Positions 1 through 7,746 are shown, counted from the stretch's first letter. The stretch: DNA of 14,660 nt from Rhodospirillaceae bacterium (GCA_002724505.1 PBOV01000001.1:1-14660); one strand, 5' to 3'. The notes: generated from the letters alone by a model not told the origin. Numbers and translations: made by a program.

Positions 1-817
1 ATCGTGCAATATCTCGTGCGCCATAATTTAACCGGCGGGGATCTCCCCAAACCATACCCAAACTTCGGTCATTAGAATCAAGGGAAAGATCAAAAAACCT
101 TGGGTCAGCGCACGTCCGATGAACTATAAAGCCCTCATCGCGTGGTCCTTCGATATTTTTTCGTAACATAAGGAGGCGTTTCTTGGTTCGGTTCGTGATC
201 AGAACAGACCGCCTTTTCTGTGCTTTGCGGATCCTGGAGACGAATTGGGAGTCGAACGGTGGACCATTTTTGGGATTAAAAATATCAAGTGACGGATCGT
301 TGGAGAGTGGATCACTCTCATCGGTAACTGAAGGGTCAATCCACTTAAGTAGAAGTAAGGAACGGCCAGGGTGTGCGCCGAATAATGCGATTCCATCTGC
401 TGCCGGTAAGGTCCCGGAGGAGAGCCGAATAGGATCACCCGCAGGTGTATCTATAATGGTCCGGTTTTCTGCTTCCGCTTGGTATAGTGAGACGGTTGAT
501 GCGCCTCCTGAATTACCTAAGAGAATTATTTTTTCAAAGCCTTCCCCACGCAAATATCTAACGCCAGCTCCCACATCGTCGAGAATATGTTCAAAAATTA
601 AATGAGCGTTATCGTTTAAGTACCTGGTATTTAGAGCTAGCAGCGTTATGCCAAACTTTGGCATCTCCTCCATAAGGTAATGATCAAAGAAATTACTAGA
701 TGGGTGGACGATTAATGCCGCACATTTGGTGTCCCCCCCACGCCGCAGTGCCCCGTATATCCTAGGCCCACGTTTGGGAATAACGTCAAGCGCGATGAGT
801 TCAGAGTTGGATGTCAA
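1..817 (-). CDS. alpha/beta hydrolase, C-terminus cut off by window edge
   Basis: An open frame on the minus strand runs from a TTG at 817 to the window edge, 272 codons without a stop. An in-frame TAG lies two codons upstream, so TTG is the only early start; AAAGG sits 9 nt before it. The next start is an internal ATG at residue 49, which would remove the first beta strands. The protein has an N-terminal strand ending in a probable oxyanion region (IVHPSSNFFDHYLM) and a nucleophile elbow GNSGG with Ser103. A later stretch, MVWGDPRRLNYG, lies near the cut. The acid and His of the triad are not identified; the His should lie beyond the window. The alpha/beta fold is well supported, but the substrate is unknown. 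The gene is separated from the folate-ligase-like gene by 130 bp and has its own candidate promoter, so it may be an independent unit. Because it has no ATG start and no stop in the window, it is easily missed. Confidence 0.75.
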   Translation of the reverse strand, partial: MTSNSELIALDVIPKRGPRIYGALRRGGDTKCAALIVHPSSNFFDHYLMEEMPKFGITLLALNTRYLNDNAHLIFEHILDDVGAGVRYLRGEGFEKIILLGNSGGASTVSLYQAEAENRTIIDTPAGDPIRLSSGTLPAADGIALFGAHPGRSLLLLKWIDPSVTDESDPLSNDPSLDIFNPKNGPPFDSQFVSRIRKAQKRRSVLITNRTKKRLLMLRKNIEGPRDEGFIVHRTCADPRFFDLSLDSNDRSLGMVWGDPRRLNYGARDIAR

Positions 818-895
818 ATCCTAAAACCTTTTGTAGAAGTTAAAGTTTTGGATTTTTAACGAAAGAATTTTTAAGTGGGAGAGTTTCATACGCCT

Positions 896-924
896 AATTT
901 AAGGGCCATCAAAGGGGTGGTCAA
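896..924 (-). promoter_or_regulatory. candidate sigma70-type promoter for the left-edge hydrolase
   Basis: On the minus strand TTGACC (924-919) is followed after exactly 17 nt by TAAATT (901-896). Both match the -35 and -10 consensus well, and transcription would start about 70 nt before the TTG start at 817. This is a consensus match only. Confidence 0.4.
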
Positions 925-947
925 ACTTTCGGGCCTATCCTCCCCTC

Positions 948-1670
948 CTATTTTCCAGCCAGTTTTTTTAAATCCCGAAGAACGGGCATGTCTTTGAGGT
1001 CCTTCTCATCAAGAAGATCCCAATTAATGCCATTAGGTGATGGGTATGGGGTTGCTATCTCAATGGTTTCATCGGGTGTGACAACAAGTGATAGAGGCAA
1101 ATCAATATCGTCTCGGGGGAAGTCATCAACGACTGAAAGCTGATGTACTGTCGTTGCGACAGGTACAGGGTCGTGGCCAAGTTCGCTCAAAATTGCAAAC
1201 TCGATGTCACTATAGCCCTCGCCTTTGCCACACCTTTTTCCGGTCCGTGTTACAGCCACAGAACCAGCTATGATGGCGTCGACCTGCGGTATAGTTTCTA
1301 ACGGAATTTCTTCCGCCCATTCTTCGGATGTTGAAAGAGCCGTAGCTTTGGCAAAATTTTCAGCGCCGATGTATGCCGGGTCAAATTTTTTGAATCCAGC
1401 TTTTAACCTGGGTGTCGGCATGAAGTACGTAATACCACGCCTGAGGGCTTCCATTCGCGCCGACCTTTGTGGTGAATCTGGATTAATTTTTAGGTATTTT
1501 GCGTTTTTCCAGGGCTCTACTTCAAATAACCTCGCTGTAGCGGCTTCGGCACGTTTGAAATTGGGGATACGACCGTGAATTGGAAAAGGAAAACGTGCCT
1601 GCCTTTGCTCCTTGAGGGTGTCCCAGACATGCTGGCGTGCCATTTCTTTGGATTTGAAATGGAGCTTCAC
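948..1670 (-). CDS. 5-formyltetrahydrofolate cyclo-ligase family protein (MTHFS-like)
   Basis: This 240-residue protein belongs to the 5-formyltetrahydrofolate cyclo-ligase family, whose characterised members convert 5-formyl-THF to 5,10-methenyl-THF with ATP in the cytosol. The N-terminus has the family's basic helix and an IPNF segment (residues 35-38). Residues 148-155 (GKGEGYSD) correspond to the glycine-rich nucleotide/folate loop, written GYGGGYYDR in classical enzymes; the Tyr and Asp are kept but the following Arg is Ile. A later VHQLSVVDDFP segment (about 175-185) matches the conserved H..Q region. It is longer than E. coli YgfA (about 180-200 aa) and closer to the COG0212/MTHFSD-like branch, so true cyclo-ligase activity is likely but not certain. 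The start is GTG, and GTGA overlaps the stop of the upstream oligopeptidase by 4 nt, implying translational coupling; AAGG sits 7 nt upstream inside ptrB. No clear terminator follows. Confidence 0.82.
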   Translation of the reverse strand: MKLHFKSKEMARQHVWDTLKEQRQARFPFPIHGRIPNFKRAEAATARLFEVEPWKNAKYLKINPDSPQRSARMEALRRGITYFMPTPRLKAGFKKFDPAYIGAENFAKATALSTSEEWAEEIPLETIPQVDAIIAGSVAVTRTGKRCGKGEGYSDIEFAILSELGHDPVPVATTVHQLSVVDDFPRDDIDLPLSLVVTPDETIEIATPYPSPNGINWDLLDEKDLKDMPVLRDLKKLAGK

Positions 1671-3778
1671 CTTTCCGCCTTACCAGTGATAAAAAGGGCA
1701 AAACCATATGATAAAGCGACTTCTTCCAAACGATCAAATCGTCCGGAGGCGCCGCCGTGCCCCGCCTCCATATTGATCCAGCAAAGGATTTTGGTGTCAC
1801 TGGTGTTGTGATGCCTCAGTTTTGCCGCCCATTTTACCGGTTCCCAATAGGTGACGCGTGGATCGGTTAAACCACCTGTGGCGAGTACATGAGGGTAGTC
1901 CTGATCGATAATATTGGTGTAGGGACAGTATGAAACCATATTCTTGAAGGCACCTTCATCACTAATCGGATTACCCCATTCCACCCATTCTGGTGGGGTG
2001 AGGGGGAGAGTTCTATCGGACATTGTATTGATCACGTCTACGAATGGAACCTCTCCTAGAATTCCTTTAAAAAGATCAGGTCGCATATTGGCAACCGCGC
2101 CCATAAGCATCCCTCCCGCCGACCGCCCCTGACCGACGATATTACCCTTGGCGGTATAGTTTTTCGTAATCAAATATTCAGCGGCAGTAATAAAATCAAG
2201 GAAGGTGTTCTCCTTTTTTTTGAGTTTTCCATTAAGGTACCAACTATAGCCGCCATCAGTGCCTCCTCGAATATGGGCGATGGCATAGATCATTCCTCGA
2301 TCTACTAGGCTAAAGACATTGGGTGAGAAGGCGGCTGGCATGGCGTAGCCGTAGGCTCCATAGCCATATAGTAGCATAGCTGCTGATCCGTCAATTGGCG
2401 TATCTTTGTGATAAAGGATTGTCACTGGGATCTCGGCGCCATCCCGGCTGGGGGCCATTATCCGACGGCAGACATATTTTTCTGGATCGTGGCCGGAAGG
2501 GACTTCCTGTTCTTTGCGTAAAATTCGTTGACGAGTTGCCATGTCGTAATCGTAAATCTGTTGCGGTGTCTTTGGAGATGAATAGGCAAAGCGTATCACT
2601 GTGGTTGAATATTCATATCCAGGATTAAGAGTAAGATCGTAGGCCTCCTCGTCGAAGCTGATTGTATGTTCTTCATTGGTAAGAAGATCACGGATTACAA
2701 TACGAGGTAAGGCGGCCTCTCGCTCGAGACGAACTAAAAACTTTTTGAAAAGGAGAGTTGATCGGATCAAGCAACCTGGACGATGTGGAACAATGTCGGA
2801 CCAGTTCTCGGCAGTTAAATTGTCAATTGGGGCCTCGGAGATCTTAAAATCAACCGCGCCATCAATATTGGTTCGAATAAAGAATTTATTTCCGTGATCG
2901 CAAATGTCGTAACTTATACCTGTGTTCCTTTTGGATATTAATTGAGGCTCTGCTTCTGGTATTTGAGCATCAATTAACCACACCTCACTAGTGTCGGAAT
3001 GATCGTGGGCGTTGATCAGAATAAATCGACCGCTCTCTGTTTTGCTCACACCAATAAAAAAACCAGGGTCCGTTTCCTCATAAATTAGCGTGTCCTTGGT
3101 TGAGTTTTGGCCAACTTTGTGTCGGTAAATCCTATTAGGACGATGATTGTCATCCAGAACTGTATAAAGCAGCATTTTACCATCGGCGGAAAACACCATG
3201 TCACCTTGAGCGTTTTCTATAAGGTCAGGGAGGGTGGTTCTATTTTTTAAATCGCGAATTTCAATGGTGTAATATTCAGAGCCCTTACGATCTATCGCTG
3301 CGGCAAGAAGACAATGGTCGGGGCTGTGCACCGCGCCGCCGATTGAGAAGAATTTCTCACCCTCGGCCTCTTTATTGCCATCGATTAAAATTTGTTCGTC
3401 GACCGCGACATCAGCGTTACGCGGCCGCCTACAAAGTACTGGATACTGCCCCCCCATTGTATAACGCCGGTAATAGGCCCAATCCCCATCATTTTTGGGA
3501 ACTGAAAAATCATCCTCTTTGATCCTTGCCTTTAGCTCTTCAGCAAGCTCCTCTCGAAGGGAATCAATCGGCTTCAAATAAGAACTCGTGTAAGAATTTT
3601 CAGTTTCGAGATGTTTTCGAATACCTTGATCAAGCGTTTCTGGTGAACGCATAACTTGCTGCCAATTGGGATCGCGGAGCCAGGAGTATGGATCATTCAG
3701 GGTGCAGTCAAACCGCTTTGTTATATCATCGCGGCGGTCCGCCGTAGGGACGAAAGTGTTTTTATCAGAGGGTATCAA
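1667..3778 (-). CDS. ptrB: oligopeptidase B (S9A prolyl oligopeptidase family)
   Basis: This 703-residue serine peptidase matches the usual oligopeptidase B length (about 690-710). Such cytosolic enzymes cleave short peptides after Arg/Lys. The N-terminal DPYSWLRD segment (about 31-38) is the family's entry motif, a beta-propeller region follows, and the C-terminal third is the alpha/beta hydrolase domain. The catalytic triad is visible: Ser553 in GRSAGG, Asp639 in TDPRVTYWEP and His674 in EAGHGGASGRFD. No signal peptide is seen. The start is TTG; an in-frame TAA five codons upstream excludes an earlier start, and the next in-frame Met lies beyond the DPYSWLRD motif, so TTG is preferred. No strong ribosome binding site precedes it, but a 13-codon leader frame ends in TTGA overlapping the start. 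It is followed, with a 4-nt overlap, by the MTHFS-like gene. It is not obviously linked to the catabolic genes. Confidence 0.93.
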   Translation of the reverse strand: MIPSDKNTFVPTADRRDDITKRFDCTLNDPYSWLRDPNWQQVMRSPETLDQGIRKHLETENSYTSSYLKPIDSLREELAEELKARIKEDDFSVPKNDGDWAYYRRYTMGGQYPVLCRRPRNADVAVDEQILIDGNKEAEGEKFFSIGGAVHSPDHCLLAAAIDRKGSEYYTIEIRDLKNRTTLPDLIENAQGDMVFSADGKMLLYTVLDDNHRPNRIYRHKVGQNSTKDTLIYEETDPGFFIGVSKTESGRFILINAHDHSDTSEVWLIDAQIPEAEPQLISKRNTGISYDICDHGNKFFIRTNIDGAVDFKISEAPIDNLTAENWSDIVPHRPGCLIRSTLLFKKFLVRLEREAALPRIVIRDLLTNEEHTISFDEEAYDLTLNPGYEYSTTVIRFAYSSPKTPQQIYDYDMATRQRILRKEQEVPSGHDPEKYVCRRIMAPSRDGAEIPVTILYHKDTPIDGSAAMLLYGYGAYGYAMPAAFSPNVFSLVDRGMIYAIAHIRGGTDGGYSWYLNGKLKKKENTFLDFITAAEYLITKNYTAKGNIVGQGRSAGGMLMGAVANMRPDLFKGILGEVPFVDVINTMSDRTLPLTPPEWVEWGNPISDEGAFKNMVSYCPYTNIIDQDYPHVLATGGLTDPRVTYWEPVKWAAKLRHHNTSDTKILCWINMEAGHGGASGRFDRLEEVALSYGFALFITGKAER

Positions 3779-3816
3779 GTAAGTTTTCCGTTACGCGGGC
3801 CAACGCATTTTGTCAT
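3775..3816 (-). other. 13-codon leader frame overlapping the ptrB start
   Basis: On the minus strand an ATG at 3816 opens a 13-codon frame whose TGA stop (3777-3775) overlaps the ptrB TTG start (3778-3776) as TTGA. Because ptrB has a poor ribosome binding site and a rare start codon, translation of this leader could feed ribosomes into ptrB. The ATG itself has only a weak AGGG two nucleotides upstream. It may be chance, or the mark of a frameshift that split off the true N-terminus. Confidence 0.25.
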
Positions 3817-3963
3817 GACCCTGAACAATCGAGTACCCATTTAAAATTGGATTTTTCAAAATCACACTCACAATTGTTGGCTTAATTCATGTTTTTCTCG
3901 CAAATGCTAAGTATCTATAGAAAAAGCTGGATCTCGACTTGAGCAGTAAAAGCCGCGGCCATT

Positions 3964-4542
3964 CTATCCTCTGCCCTGCTTGCCTTCTCCGCCAATTAAG
4001 ATAAAAGCCATGGTACAATATTCATTCGATTTATTGACCCATGCATGGTTTGTTCCGCGTTGGACCATAACATCTCCAGCCTTCATAACGACTTCCGAAT
4101 CATCGAGATACATAGTCATTTCTCCCTTTAGACATAAAGCGTAATCGACCGTGTCGGTTTGATGCATAAAGGAATGCTGCTTTGTTTTAGTATCATTTTC
4201 GCCGTGCTGTAGCGCTCCATCGGCACCATATTCTTGGAATGCCTTTTTTGCCGTTTCCTCATCGACTTGTCCAACCTGAGATTCAGGTGGAAATTCTATT
4301 AAGCGAAAAGTGGTTCCAGTTTTTGGCGGCGGCAAGGGAAGGTCAACGCTGGTGGCTTCTGTTGGTTCGTCAAAGTTTGCAGGGGTTGTCTGAGTAGTCC
4401 ACATATTATGAAAAATTACGCCGGGACGATTAGGAGTGGTTTTAACACCCGGGGTCGGACCATCCTCGATTATTACGGCTGTGCCACGCTCGTCGTGGCC
4501 TGTGACAATTCGGCGAATACCAACTGGTTGTTTGTCGCTCAT
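3964..4542 (-). CDS. cupin-domain protein in operon with PcaD-like hydrolase
   Basis: This 192-residue protein carries a single C-terminal cupin_2 domain (about 118-185) after an N-terminal part rich in Pro and Thr. Cupin motif 1 is recognisable from His127 (HQTDTVDYALCLKGE, Gly140-Glu141). Motif 2 runs from Gly156 (GDVMVQRGTNHAWVN), with metal-ligand candidate His166 and Asn170. Motif 1 is degenerate: the usual HxH pair has become H-Q-T, so metal binding may be altered. Cupins of this shape include sensor-like proteins and isomerase- or lyase-like enzymes, so no reaction can be assigned. It starts 14 nt after the PcaD-like gene behind a GGGAAAGAGA ribosome binding site, so it is almost surely co-transcribed and probably serves the same pathway. 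The domain call is firm; the function is unknown. Confidence 0.8.
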   Translation of the reverse strand: MSDKQPVGIRRIVTGHDERGTAVIIEDGPTPGVKTTPNRPGVIFHNMWTTQTTPANFDEPTEATSVDLPLPPPKTGTTFRLIEFPPESQVGQVDEETAKKAFQEYGADGALQHGENDTKTKQHSFMHQTDTVDYALCLKGEMTMYLDDSEVVMKAGDVMVQRGTNHAWVNKSNEYCTMAFILIGGEGKQGRG

Positions 4543-4556
4543 TTTTATCTCTTTCC

Positions 4557-5354
4557 CTATAGGCTGTTAAGAAAACCGGTGAGCGCTGAATTGAAGTTAT
4601 CAGCGTTTTCCATATTTGCGATATGACCGGCATCCGGGACAACGTGCATTTTTGTTCCCGGCAGCATATCTAATAAAGGCGCCATTTCATGCGGGCCGGC
4701 AGCAGGGTCTTCCGCACCAGAAATAAATAGAGTCGGTGACTTAATTTTCTCGATGCGGCCATGATAATTAATAGTTTTGAGGGCTCCAGAGCATCCGAGA
4801 AAACCATCTAATTTTGTACTGCTTATCATGTTGGTAATTTTTTTCATGGTGACGGCATTTTGTGGGTCATTGGCAAATTTGTCCGTGAACCAACGTGTAG
4901 CGGTGGGTTGAGCCATGCCCTCCATGCCTCCTTCTTTTGCCATTGCCTGACGTTCGTTCCAAGCTTGTATAAATCCATCAGGAGAATGATGCGGTAGATC
5001 ACACCCAATATAGGCTGTGAGTCGTTCATCATGGTCGATCCCAATGCCCAGGCCCGTTGTACCACCCATGGAAAGGCCGCATAAAACGCTGCGTTTTACT
5101 CCGAGAACATCCCATAAAGAGATTAGATCCTGGACTAGAAGATCGAAGGTGTAAGGTGGTTTTGTAGCATCGGTGCTACCATGGCCGCGTTGGTCATAGC
5201 GTAGGACACGCCAGTCATTTGATAGCAGCGCTGTTTGCTCGTCCCACATGGTTAGGTTGGTCGCGAGTGAATTTGAAAAAGTGATCCAGGGGGCGCCGTC
5301 GGGGCCATCGATCTGGTAATTAAAATTTATTCCGTTAGCCGCGACTATTGGCAT
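4557..5354 (-). CDS. alpha/beta hydrolase, 3-oxoadipate enol-lactonase (PcaD)-like
   Basis: At 265 residues this is the size of PcaD (about 260) and resembles it along the whole length: SNSLATNLTMWD near the N-terminus, the VLRYDQRGHG strand-loop (about 50-60), and nucleophile elbow GLSMGG. The triad reads Ser95, Asp216 (GAEDPAA) and His244 (DAGHIAN). PcaD hydrolyses 3-oxoadipate enol-lactone in the beta-ketoadipate pathway; here the exact lactone or ester is unproven, because the cap region (about 125-180) diverges and no other upper pca genes are present. A good ribosome binding site (GGAGGG, 7 nt before ATG) supports the start. The gene heads a two-gene operon with a cupin, divergent from the lyase-hydratase operon. 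A CoA-transferase of the next beta-ketoadipate step (PcaIJ-type) lies about 4 kb away, which supports a role in dicarboxylate catabolism. Confidence 0.85.
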   Translation of the reverse strand: MPIVAANGINFNYQIDGPDGAPWITFSNSLATNLTMWDEQTALLSNDWRVLRYDQRGHGSTDATKPPYTFDLLVQDLISLWDVLGVKRSVLCGLSMGGTTGLGIGIDHDERLTAYIGCDLPHHSPDGFIQAWNERQAMAKEGGMEGMAQPTATRWFTDKFANDPQNAVTMKKITNMISSTKLDGFLGCSGALKTINYHGRIEKIKSPTLFISGAEDPAAGPHEMAPLLDMLPGTKMHVVPDAGHIANMENADNFNSALTGFLNSL

Positions 5355-5400
5355 ATTTTATCCCTCCCCATCGGTTTCACGAGATTTTTTTTAAACTAAT

Positions 5401-5429
5401 TTGATACGAGTTTTGGGCGACTGGGTCAA
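5401..5429 (-). promoter_or_regulatory. candidate promoter for the PcaD-like/cupin operon
   Basis: On the minus strand TTGACC (5429-5424) is followed after 17 nt by TATCAA (5406-5401), close to sigma70 consensus. The predicted start would leave a leader of about 40 nt before the ATG at 5354. Both boxes lie in the 161-bp region shared with the divergent lyase operon. Confidence 0.45.
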
Positions 5430-5441
5430 TTGGGGCAGGCG

Positions 5442-5485
5442 ATAGAATTTGTCGTGATCTATGCTGTTATCGTCTCATATTCTAT
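5442..5485. promoter_or_regulatory. inverted repeat in the divergent hydrolase/lyase intergenic region
   Basis: ATAGAAT (5442-5448) and ATTCTAT (5479-5485) form a perfect 7-bp inverted repeat separated by 30 nt, upstream of the lyase start. The right arm overlaps TATTCT, a possible -10 for the plus-strand operon that lacks a well-spaced -35. This would suit regulation by a bound dimer or looped pair, but short AT-rich repeats arise by chance. Confidence 0.25.
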
Positions 5486-5515
5486 GATCAAGGAGAGAAA
5501 TAACAATAGGGGGTT

Positions 5516-6469
5516 ATGATGCCAAGAGAAAAAATGAGTAAGAAGTTTCGTCGGCTTTTGGCGGATAAAGAGGTGATTGTTAAACCGGGCGCGCATAATG
5601 CTTTGAGTGCGAAGATTATTGAAGCAGCCGGATTTCAATCCTGCGGTGTGTCCGGCTATGCCGTTTCAGCAACATTATTGGGGAAGCCAGATGTCGGATT
5701 GGTAACTCTAGATGAGATGGTAATGATGTCGCGCTATATCGCGAGCGCAGTAAATATCCCTGCAATAGCAGACGCCGATACGGGGTATGGAAACGCAATA
5801 AACGTTATCAGGACTGTTGAAGACTTCATTCGATCAGGTGTTGCCGGTATTCATATTGAAGACCAAGTCGCACCAAAGCGTTGTGGCCATGTAGCCGGAA
5901 AACAAATAATTCCCATTGAGGAGGCGTCTGGAAAATTTCGTGCTGCGGCGAAGATTAGAGATGAGCTTGATCCTGACTTTGTTTTGATCGCAAGAACTGA
6001 CGCTCGGGGTGTCGCAGGTGGTTCTGTCCAAGCCGTCATTGAACGATCCCAGGCTTATATCGACGCGGGCGTAGATATGATTTTTCCTGAAGGGCTGACT
6101 AGCAAAAAGGAAATTGCGGAGGTTTGTGAAAAAGTTAAAGCTCCCATTCATTATAATCGTACCGGGGTTTCACCAATGCTAACTTTAGATGAACTTAATG
6201 AGATGGGCATAGCTATGGTAAGTTTTGCAACGGGGGCCTTGCGGAGTGGAGCAAGGGCCATGTGGGACTTCATGCATGAATTTAAAAAGAACGATGTTGC
6301 TTGCCAAACAGCATTTTTGGATAAAGTCAAAGATCATCCCGTAGGGGATATTCATGCTTTTATGGGATTTGATAAAATTAGAGAACTTGAGGAAGAGTTT
6401 TTACCAACAGAAAGTATTATGGCAAAATACGAGGGGTCTGTCGGATTTATGCCAACAATCAAGCTTTAG
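5516..6469 (+). CDS. isocitrate lyase/PEP mutase superfamily lyase (methylisocitrate/dimethylmalate lyase-like)
   Basis: This 317-residue TIM-barrel enzyme belongs to the isocitrate lyase/PEP mutase superfamily, whose lyases retro-aldol cleave 2-hydroxy-diacids. The Mg-binding loop DADTGYG is at residues 86-92, followed by HIEDQ and the mobile lyase loop KRCGH with catalytic Cys123. The Cys loop points to a C-C lyase such as 2-methylisocitrate lyase (PrpB) or 2,3-dimethylmalate lyase, not PEP mutase or phosphonatase-type members. No prpC, prpD or acnD accompany it, so methylcitrate-cycle PrpB is unlikely. Instead an aconitase-family hydratase follows after 12 nt, suggesting that the hydratase makes the 2-hydroxy-diacid this enzyme cleaves. 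AGGGGG precedes tandem ATGs at 5516 and 5519; the second has the better 5-nt spacing, and a third ATG at 5534 is possible. It is the first gene of a four-gene operon. Confidence 0.88.
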   Translation: MMPREKMSKKFRRLLADKEVIVKPGAHNALSAKIIEAAGFQSCGVSGYAVSATLLGKPDVGLVTLDEMVMMSRYIASAVNIPAIADADTGYGNAINVIRTVEDFIRSGVAGIHIEDQVAPKRCGHVAGKQIIPIEEASGKFRAAAKIRDELDPDFVLIARTDARGVAGGSVQAVIERSQAYIDAGVDMIFPEGLTSKKEIAEVCEKVKAPIHYNRTGVSPMLTLDELNEMGIAMVSFATGALRSGARAMWDFMHEFKKNDVACQTAFLDKVKDHPVGDIHAFMGFDKIRELEEEFLPTESIMAKYEGSVGFMPTIKL

Positions 6470-6481
6470 GGGGCTGCCAAA

Positions 6482-7735
6482 ATGGGTATGACAGCAATTG
6501 AAAAAATTCTTGCGAAAAACTCTGGGATGGATGTCGTAAAACCTGGTGATCTTGTGGTTGTTAAAGTTGGTACCGCAGTCCTTTATGACAATAACTTCGC
6601 TCCATCCATTTGGCGCGATATTTTGAAGGTCCATAATCCTGAAAACATTGTCGTAGTATTTGATCATCGTGTTCCTGCAAAGGATATAATTAGCGCGACA
6701 GCACAGCAGACCGGACGTAATTTTGTTAAAAAATTTGACATCCAACGCTTCCATGATGTTGGAGCAAAACAAGGTATTAGCCATGTCCTAGTTGCCGACT
6801 ACGGCTATGCCCTGCCTGGATCTGTTTTGGTTTGTGGCGACTCACATACCTGTAGTGCTGGTGTTTTCAATTGTGCAGCGCGGGGAACAGGTGCCCCAGA
6901 CATGTTCTACGCAGTTACCAAAGGCGAAACTTGGTTTCGGGTGGGAGAGACTATTCGTTATGACTTTCAGGGTTTGCTTCCGCCAGCGGTGTCGATGAAG
7001 GATGTGTTTTTACATATCGCTGACACTTATGGTTCGCACGCCAATCTTAATGTTGAATTTGGGGGCACTGCGTTGCCAGAACTTTCTATCAATGCCCGTC
7101 GGACAATGACAACGATGTGTGCGGAGTTATCGGCGGAGTTCGCAACTTTTGAACCGGACCAGGTGATGCTGGATTATGTTAGAGAGAGAAATCCCACATC
7201 ATTTGAAGAACAATACCCAGATGAAGACGCAATATACCTAGACCGTCGAACCATTAATCTCGATGAGATTGAACCGTTGGTCGCCTTGCCCGATACCGTT
7301 CTAAAAAATTCCCAGAAAGTAGGTGAAGTGATAGGAACGCAAATCAATCAAGCATTCATCGGTTCCTGTGCCAATGGCACCCTGGATGACTTTGCGATTG
7401 CGGCAGAGATATTAGATGGAAATAAAGTGTCGGCAGATGTGCGGCTTATCATCACCCCAGGCACCCAGAATATTTATTTGGAGGCTTTGCGTCGTGGATA
7501 TATTGAAACTCTTATTGAGGCAGGAGCAGTCGTGACGAATGCGACATGTGGTGCCTGTGGCGGCGGTCACCTTGGAATTCTTGCTTCAGGCGAAACCTGT
7601 ATCACTGCAAGCACACGAAATTTTAAGGGGCGGATGGGTGATCCAGACTCTAAGGTATTTATGGGTTCGCCTGCTACAGTGGCGGCTTCCGCAATAAAAG
7701 GGAAAATTGCCGATCCCCGCGATTTTCTTAATTAA
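6482..7735 (+). CDS. aconitase-family hydro-lyase, large subunit (LeuC/DmdA-like)
   Basis: This 417-residue protein has the size and order of the archaeal-type LeuC/homoaconitase large subunit. It holds a [4Fe-4S] cluster, with ligand candidates Cys296 (GSCANG), Cys356 and Cys359 (TCGACGGG), plus the HTCSAG motif around Cys124. The family catalyses stereospecific hydration/dehydration of diacids, including isopropylmalate, homoaconitate, maleate, citraconate and dimethylmaleate. The LeuC signature GSCTNSR reads GSCANGTLDD here, losing the Arg, so leucine biosynthesis is unlikely; no leuA or leuB is nearby either. The gene lies between an isocitrate lyase-superfamily lyase (12 nt upstream) and its own small subunit (11 nt downstream). 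That arrangement recalls dimethylmaleate hydratase plus dimethylmalate lyase of nicotinate fermentation. TAGGGGG, overlapping the lyase stop, gives a ribosome binding site 8 nt from the ATG. Confidence 0.88.
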   Translation: MGMTAIEKILAKNSGMDVVKPGDLVVVKVGTAVLYDNNFAPSIWRDILKVHNPENIVVVFDHRVPAKDIISATAQQTGRNFVKKFDIQRFHDVGAKQGISHVLVADYGYALPGSVLVCGDSHTCSAGVFNCAARGTGAPDMFYAVTKGETWFRVGETIRYDFQGLLPPAVSMKDVFLHIADTYGSHANLNVEFGGTALPELSINARRTMTTMCAELSAEFATFEPDQVMLDYVRERNPTSFEEQYPDEDAIYLDRRTINLDEIEPLVALPDTVLKNSQKVGEVIGTQINQAFIGSCANGTLDDFAIAAEILDGNKVSADVRLIITPGTQNIYLEALRRGYIETLIEAGAVVTNATCGACGGGHLGILASGETCITASTRNFKGRMGDPDSKVFMGSPATVAASAIKGKIADPRDFLN

Positions 7736-7746
7736 GGGTAGGTATT

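Noticed and set aside
183..605. 140-codon open frame on the plus strand with a TTG start
   Set aside because: It lies antisense to the alpha/beta hydrolase frame, which contains the recognisable GNSGG elbow and extends through the window edge. The plus-strand product has no recognisable motif.
839..860. GTTAAA...TTTAAC inverted repeat upstream of the left-edge hydrolase
   Set aside because: It is a six-base A/T-rich stem with a 10-nt loop and no supporting context; it is likely chance in AT-rich leader DNA.
901..936. GGGCC repeats downstream of the MTHFS-like gene as a hairpin terminator
   Set aside because: Only four bases (GGCC) can pair, the loop is long and no T run follows. The stretch is better explained by a promoter for the left-edge hydrolase.
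3945..3965. GCCGCGGC palindrome followed by TTTT after the cupin gene as a terminator
   Set aside because: The palindrome has no loop and cannot form a stable hairpin by itself, and the T run is short.
5516..6469. Methylcitrate-cycle prpB
   Set aside because: The KRCGH motif fits, but no methylcitrate synthase, dehydratase or prpR is adjacent and the partner is a LeuCD-type hydratase. The call was kept at superfamily level.
6401..6784. 127-codon minus-strand frame across the lyase/hydratase junction
   Set aside because: It is antisense to two clear enzyme genes and their intergenic ribosome binding site, and the product has no domain-like pattern.
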